Assembly: GCA_026986935.1 (NCBI GenBank)
Contig: JALSNP010000056.1
Location: 1 to 10,462, forward strand
From: Pyrodictiaceae archaeon
GTDB taxonomy: Archaea; Thermoproteota; Thermoprotei_A; Sulfolobales; Pyrodictiaceae
Length of the DNA stretch: 10,462 nucleotides
Direction: 5' to 3'
Below the pieces are notes generated by a model that saw nothing but the letters and a program-made list of their open reading frames with translations, was not told where the DNA came from and searched no databases. Position numbers and translations under genes: made by a program. The number at the start of each line of letters is the position of its first letter. Within the stretch, counting starts at the first letter, position 1. This document shows positions 6,762-10,462 of the stretch, piece by piece.

Positions 6762-6835
6762 GGCCCCGGGAGGGCCGTTTAAGGGCTGGTGAGTGCTCGC
6801 CCTTAACGGCCTACACTGGTTTCCATCCCGGGGCC
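6762..6835. repeat. Strong two-part hairpin spanning the end of nnrDE
   Basis: The inner arms at 6773-6786 and 6799-6811 pair over 13 bp with a single bulged T and a 12-base loop. The outer arms GGCCCCGGGA (6762-6771) and TCCCGGGGCC (6826-6835) pair perfectly over 10 bp. An asymmetric stretch of 14 bases (6812-6825) separates the right arms. The nnrDE stop codon (6811-6813) and the last coding bases lie inside it. Most likely a 3'-end structure of the nnrDE mRNA. Confidence 0.6.
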
Positions 6836-8412
6836 TCGATTATCCTTTCCCTGTACTTCACATTGCGATAGATAGTGGCTTTCTTTGCAGCGGTGAGCGG
6901 GTCCAGTAGTACTTCTGGTATCTTCTCTACAACATCTAGTGCTGTCATTGATTCTCCTTTATCTATGTACGCGAGGCCGCCCGCGACCCCGTTTATAAAA
7001 GACGCTGTACATGCTGCGTCAAAGGGTTGTAGCTTCTTTGCTAGTAGAGCTGCTGTTATCCCTGCTAGTGCATCGCCTGTGCCGCCAACGCTCATTGCCG
7101 GTGATCCTGTCTTGTTCAGCCGTACTCTTCTCCCATCGGTTATGATGTCTATCGGGCCTTTTAGGAGCACTGTGGTGGAGTGCTCCTTAGCTTTTCTCGC
7201 CGCAAGCTCCGATCTTGATACAATGTTCTCGATGGGACCTGGTTTTTCCCCGAAGAGTTTCTCGAACTCCACCTCATGGGGCGTGACTACTACGTTCTCT
7301 CCGAGCAGGGATAAATCTCTTGCTAAATGTTTTAATCCATCAGCATCAACTAGGACTGGTTTCTTGTAGTTTCTAGCGAGCTCTAGTATCGCTTTAAAAG
7401 CTTCCCAGCTCTCATCGTGAAGACCCATTCCCATACCGATTGCTATTGAGTCGACGCGCGCCACAAAGGGCTCTAAAACCCTTACGTGATCAGGGTGCAG
7501 CCAAGGATGCTCTCGTAGCTCCACCGGTATGATTGTGTAGTGCATGGAAGCAGCTCTTATGACGTTACTAGGTGCGGCAAGATATACTAAATCCACACCC
7601 ATTCTCTCCGCAGCCATAGCGGCTATTATTGGCGCGCCCACGAAGTCAATGGACCCGCCGATTACCAGGACCCGTCCAGCCATACCCTTATGGGACTTCC
7701 ACGTTCTTCGAGGAATCCTTGCCTCAACATCACCGGGCCCAACATATATCTCGGCCTCGGGGGGAGCACCTATACCCGCGACCACAAGCTCGCCGACAGC
7801 GTCCGGTCTTTTCCTGAGCCCTGGCTTTGATTTATGAAAGGTTACCGTGACGTCGGCCCTTACGTAGACGCCCGGAGTTTCTCCAGTATCAGGGTCCAAG
7901 CCTGATGGGACATCTATTGCTATTTTTAATCCTTTGGAGCTGTTTATCGCCTCTATTGCCTCCTTGTAAGGCGAGCGCGGCGCCCCATGCACCCCGACTC
8001 CCAGAAGAGCATCAATAACTACGTCCGCGCTAGCAGGCTCAATATCGTGTACTGAGCGCGTGATCTTTATAGTTACAGTCGTATCCATCATTGTTAACGC
8101 GTTATACATTAGCCTCGTTTCTTCTGAGCGCAGTTGCTCCGGTCTCGCTAACAAGAATACTTCGACTATGTAGCCTTTGTAGGCTAGGTGGCGTGCAGCT
8201 GTTAGCCCGTCGCCGCCATTGCCTCCGCTCCCAGCGTATATAGTTACCCGGCCCCCTCTGGGTACGCGTTTGGCTACTTCCTCTGCAATGCTTCTCCCAG
8301 CATTCTCCATTAGTTGGAGCCGAGAGACTCCCAGCCACTCAGAGTTGGTATCTATAACATGCACATCCTTTGATGATATTTCACTGCCTAAGCCGAATAC
8401 AACAGTGCTCAA
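6811..8412 (-). CDS. nnrDE: Bifunctional NAD(P)HX epimerase / NAD(P)HX dehydratase
   Basis: A fused metabolite-repair enzyme of 533 residues. Hydrated, inactive NADH or NADPH (NAD(P)HX) forms by heat and side reactions; the N-terminal YjeF_N domain (about 1-215) interconverts the R and S forms, and the C-terminal ribokinase-like domain (about 230-510) dehydrates the S form at the cost of ATP or ADP. Visible motifs: NAGRSIAEEVAKR (37-49), GSGGNGGDG (61-69), Asp134 in DALLG, IDVPSGLDPDTG (166-177); then SHKGMAGRVLVIGGS (240-254), GMGMG (326-330), VDADGLKHLA, VVTPHEVEFEKLFG, and the nucleotide/catalytic GGTGD with Asp447. The C-terminal extension of about 25 residues is basic. TTG at 8412 is the first usual start after an upstream in-frame stop; a weak GGTAG lies 7 bases before it. 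The fusion is the common bacterial and archaeal form. It is divergent from nadE, another NAD gene. Confidence 0.95.
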   Translation of the reverse strand: MSTVVFGLGSEISSKDVHVIDTNSEWLGVSRLQLMENAGRSIAEEVAKRVPRGGRVTIYAGSGGNGGDGLTAARHLAYKGYIVEVFLLARPEQLRSEETRLMYNALTMMDTTVTIKITRSVHDIEPASADVVIDALLGVGVHGAPRSPYKEAIEAINSSKGLKIAIDVPSGLDPDTGETPGVYVRADVTVTFHKSKPGLRKRPDAVGELVVAGIGAPPEAEIYVGPGDVEARIPRRTWKSHKGMAGRVLVIGGSIDFVGAPIIAAMAAERMGVDLVYLAAPSNVIRAASMHYTIIPVELREHPWLHPDHVRVLEPFVARVDSIAIGMGMGLHDESWEAFKAILELARNYKKPVLVDADGLKHLARDLSLLGENVVVTPHEVEFEKLFGEKPGPIENIVSRSELAARKAKEHSTTVLLKGPIDIITDGRRVRLNKTGSPAMSVGGTGDALAGITAALLAKKLQPFDAACTASFINGVAGGLAYIDKGESMTALDVVEKIPEVLLDPLTAAKKATIYRNVKYRERIIEAPGWKPV

Positions 8413-8482
8413 TTCTGCACTACCGTGTCTTACTAGGTGGGTATGTTTGAAGGTATTATCTGTGACACCGTACGAGGTACTA

Positions 8483-8490
8483 GTTTATTT
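8483..8490 (+). promoter_or_regulatory. TATA box of nadE in the shared nnrDE-nadE promoter region
   Basis: GTTTATTT predicts a transcript start near 8513, just before the nadE start. The whole divergent gap is only 105 bases (8413-8517), so nnrDE must also start here; minus-strand candidates are GATAATACC (about 8461-8453) and the AAATAAAC overlapping the same bases. Shared or mutually exclusive promoter use is possible. Confidence 0.45.
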
Positions 8491-8516
8491 CCTATACGAT
8501 GAGTAGTAGATAGTAG

Positions 8517-8522
8517 GGTGAG
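8517..8522 (+). promoter_or_regulatory. Ribosome binding site bearing on the nadE start
   Basis: GGTGAG overlaps the GTG at 8518 and lies 4 bases before an in-frame TTG at 8527. If this site is used, the true start is the TTG and the protein is three residues shorter; if the transcript is leaderless, the GTG is used. Confidence 0.4.
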
Positions 8523-9357
8523 AGGCTTGACGCCTAAGAGGCTTACACTGGATGACGTAGTACGCCTCGATTATGAAGCTGTAGCGAAGAGCTTGACGGG
8601 GTTCATAAGAGACTATGTGAGCGAAGCTAGGGCTAAAGGAGCTGTAATAGGTGTAAGTGGCGGCGTAGACTCCGCCACAGTACTCCACTTACTTGTACGT
8701 GCTCTTGGCTCTGAGAAAGTGCTTGCACTAATCCTCCCCGATACGAGCGTCACGCCAGCGGAGGATGTAGAGGATGCGAGAAGCCTTGCTGAGAGACTAG
8801 GTGTCGCCTACAAGGTAATAGATATAAGGCCTATTGTCGAGTCGTTCGTAAACCAGCTAGGAAGCGCTGATAAGAGAACCATTGGTAATCTACGTGCCCG
8901 CATACGAATGTCCATACTCTACTACCACGCTAATAGCCTCGACTACTTAGTGGCCGGAACTGGTGATAGAAGCGAGATACTAATAGGGTATTTCACTAAG
9001 TACGGCGACGGGGGCGTTGATTTCCTACCCATTGGGTGCCTCTATAAGTCACAGGTTAGACGACTAGCATTACATCTTGGAGTCCCTGTCAAAATAGCGT
9101 GGAAACCTAGTAGTCCAAGACTATGGCCAGGGCATCTAGCCGAGGACGAGCTCGGAATGAAGTATGACGAGATAGACGTTATACTTTATGCCCTTTTCGA
9201 CCTAGGAATGGGTGTCAAAGAGGCTGCAGAGGCTACGGGGCTCTCAGCGGAAAAGGTTATGCGCGTACTAGAGCTGTATGAGAACAGTAAGCACAAGCGC
9301 TCAATGCCTCCAATACCGAGCCCAGAGGAGTTCGTATGGCGGTTTAGACTCCCATAA
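8518..9357 (+). CDS. nadE: NAD synthetase, ammonia-dependent
   Basis: The enzyme makes NAD from nicotinic acid adenine dinucleotide, ATP and ammonia, the last step of NAD synthesis. It is an N-type ATP pyrophosphatase. At 279 residues it has only the synthetase domain and no N-terminal glutaminase (nitrilase) domain, so it uses free ammonia or an outside glutaminase. Visible motifs: the pyrophosphate loop SGGVDS (47-52), NLRARIRM (124-131), GTGDRSE (147-153) followed by the GYFTKYGDGG and PIGCLYKSQVR elements, and KPSSPRLWPG (196-205) with EDELGMKYDEID. Start is GTG at 8518 or TTG at 8527. The last 14 bases overlap the end of the convergent reverse gyrase gene. The head-to-head partner nnrDE repairs the same cofactor, so a shared regulatory region is plausible. 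Confidence 0.96.
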   Translation: MRGLTPKRLTLDDVVRLDYEAVAKSLTGFIRDYVSEARAKGAVIGVSGGVDSATVLHLLVRALGSEKVLALILPDTSVTPAEDVEDARSLAERLGVAYKVIDIRPIVESFVNQLGSADKRTIGNLRARIRMSILYYHANSLDYLVAGTGDRSEILIGYFTKYGDGGVDFLPIGCLYKSQVRRLALHLGVPVKIAWKPSSPRLWPGHLAEDELGMKYDEIDVILYALFDLGMGVKEAAEATGLSAEKVMRVLELYENSKHKRSMPPIPSPEEFVWRFRLP

Positions 9358-10462
9358 CCCCCTCATGTCCTGGCACCAGCGTGAGCGGCTTCTCTAGCAA
9401 TTCTTCAAGCTCTAGGTATAACTCCTTTATCACCGTGGTTGCCTCAAGCTCTCCTCTGGCTATTTTCTCTATTTCCTCATAGAGCTTCCTTGTGCGTTCT
9501 TCTGATACAAGCTCGCCGTATTTTTCGGATAGGTAGCTATAAACCTCTATGCCCAGCTTTGTGGGTATAAGCTTTTTCCTAAACTTGCTCTCAATAACGT
9601 ATCCATGGCGCTCAAGTGTGTCAATGGTTTTTGCGTATGTGCTTGGCCGGCCTATGCCACGCATCTTCATTAATGCCACTATCTCGCCATGACTGTATAG
9701 TGTTATCTTTGAGCCCCTCTTCACTGCGACCAGTTTGGGCATTATCTTCATACCGGGCTTGAGTTCTTTGAGCTCTTCGTGGACTCTTGGGAACGGGTAG
9801 TACTTATGGAAGCCGTCTATCCGTACATCTATATAGTACTGGGCTGGTATGCTCTCATTTATCCCCGGGATAGTGAATACAACGGATGCTTGTACAAGGA
9901 TTGCTGGCCTAGCCTGGCTCGCCATGAATCGCCGAAATATCAGATCGTATAGGCGGTAATGGCTCTCCCTCATAGTTATGGGGACTCTTATATCACCAGT
10001 AGCTATTAGCCGCCGGAGCTCTACGCTATCTATGGGTCTCGTGGGCCTTATTGCCTCGTGATGGCCTTGCGCCCCCCATGATCTCGGATAGAACCCTCCT
10101 GGCTGGGTTTTCTCTATGTACTCTCTTGCTATTGACTGCCCCGTTATCGATACGTGTGTCGAGTCCGTCCTATGGTATGTGATTAGCCCCGCTTCAAACA
10201 GCTCCTGCGCTATTCTCATAGTCTTTTGAGCCGGGTAGCCCAGGATCCTTGAGGCATCGTAGAGCAGTGTCTCTGTCGTATAGGGGGGCGGTGGGTTTAG
10301 CTCTGTCTCGGTGATTCTTATCTCTTTTACCACCAGGCCCTCTGACGACGTGGCCTCAGCTATTAGCCTAGCCTTGCTTGCCGCTCTTGTGAATATTTTT
10401 ATGCGAGCGCGTGGAGCGAGTTTTATGTAAACATTGTAGCCCTGGTTTTCACGCCATTCTCT
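9344..10462 (-). CDS. rgy: Reverse gyrase, C-terminal part of the topoisomerase domain (5' end outside window)
   Basis: This is the last 372 residues of a reverse gyrase, the ATP-dependent enzyme that introduces positive supercoils and is a hallmark of hyperthermophiles. The frame is open to the right edge; the GTG at 10333 is internal (codons for REWREN...VYIKLAPRARIKIF precede it). The type IA topoisomerase active site is visible: GLITYHRTDST with the DNA-linking Tyr at residue 96 of the visible part (codon 10177-10175). Further signatures are the PPPPYTTETLLYDASR lead-in, WGAQGHHEAIRPTRPID, and MRGIGRPSTYAKTIDTLERHGY near the C-terminus. HEAIRPTRPID and the PPPPYTT region fit reverse gyrase better than plain topoisomerase I, and there are no C-terminal zinc ribbons. 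The helicase-like N-terminal domain (about 600-800 residues) lies outside. Crenarchaea often have two copies; which one this is cannot be told. It is convergent with nadE and overlaps it by 14 bases. Confidence 0.92.
   Translation of the reverse strand, partial: REWRENQGYNVYIKLAPRARIKIFTRAASKARLIAEATSSEGLVVKEIRITETELNPPPPYTTETLLYDASRILGYPAQKTMRIAQELFEAGLITYHRTDSTHVSITGQSIAREYIEKTQPGGFYPRSWGAQGHHEAIRPTRPIDSVELRRLIATGDIRVPITMRESHYRLYDLIFRRFMASQARPAILVQASVVFTIPGINESIPAQYYIDVRIDGFHKYYPFPRVHEELKELKPGMKIMPKLVAVKRGSKITLYSHGEIVALMKMRGIGRPSTYAKTIDTLERHGYVIESKFRKKLIPTKLGIEVYSYLSEKYGELVSEERTRKLYEEIEKIARGELEATTVIKELYLELEELLEKPLTLVPGHEGVMGV

Noticed and set aside
6773..6816. H/ACA guide RNA (hairpin followed by ACA one base later)
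   Set aside because: The stem is almost fully paired and has no internal pseudouridylation pocket, so it fits a plain hairpin better.
6875..7369. 164-residue open frame on the plus strand inside nnrDE
   Set aside because: It is antisense to well-conserved NAD(P)HX dehydratase motifs and its translation is low-complexity (Ser/Pro/Ala rich), as expected of a shadow frame.
9344..10462. Ordinary topoisomerase I
   Set aside because: The PPPPYTTETLLYDASR and HEAIRPTRPID context and lack of C-terminal zinc ribbons point to reverse gyrase; the N-terminal helicase-like domain outside the window would settle it.
1..10462. CRISPR array, insertion sequence, integrase site or defence island
   Set aside because: No regularly spaced repeats, transposase motifs or defence-gene families are visible; all recognised genes are core functions.

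Overview
The window looks like chromosomal DNA from a hyperthermophilic crenarchaeon (Thermoproteota), most likely in or near the Desulfurococcales. The reasons are a reverse gyrase, an archaeal TATA-binding protein, archaeal-type phosphoglycerate kinase and class II GAPDH, and an archaeal Lhr-type helicase. TTG starts, GGTGAT-type ribosome binding sites, AT-rich TATA boxes close to start codons and heavy AGA/AGG and ATA codon use agree. The order is an inference; no rRNA is present to fix it. I saw no insertion sequence, CRISPR array, tRNA or integrase, and the region reads as compact core genome.

Layout: (1) 3-1652 (+) is the C-terminal part of an Lhr-family helicase, cut by the left edge. 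(2) 1653-1836 is a gap with an imperfect inverted repeat and then a promoter region. (3) 1837-4168 (+) is a pgk-gap pair for the triose-phosphate part of glycolysis/gluconeogenesis; gap has a TTG start behind a clear GGTGAT. (4) 4248-5963 (+) is a UspA-like nucleotide-binding protein, a protein I read as carrying a PIN-like nuclease domain, a candidate C/D box guide RNA at about 5302-5361, and an all-helical protein I do not recognise. (5) 5960-6559 (-) is tbp, convergent with the helical gene and sharing a CTAG that supplies both stop codons. (6) 6560-6810 is a gap with the tbp promoter, a small inverted repeat, and a strong hairpin plus T-run after nnrDE. (7) 6811-8412 (-) is the fused NAD(P)HX epimerase/dehydratase. 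(8) 8518-9357 (+) is ammonia-dependent NAD synthetase, divergent from nnrDE. (9) 9344-10462 (-) is the C-terminal part of reverse gyrase, overlapping the end of nadE by 14 bases and cut by the right edge.

How the genes fit together: pgk and gap catalyse consecutive reactions and are probably co-transcribed. nnrDE (repair of heat-damaged NAD(P)H) and nadE (last step of NAD synthesis) share one divergent promoter region and form a small nicotinamide-cofactor group, which makes sense where NAD(P)H hydration is fast. Lhr and reverse gyrase at the two edges are nucleic-acid maintenance enzymes, and tbp is the general transcription factor. No complete new multi-gene system stands out. The least explained part is 4684-5963: the PIN-like protein, the possible guide RNA and the helical protein.
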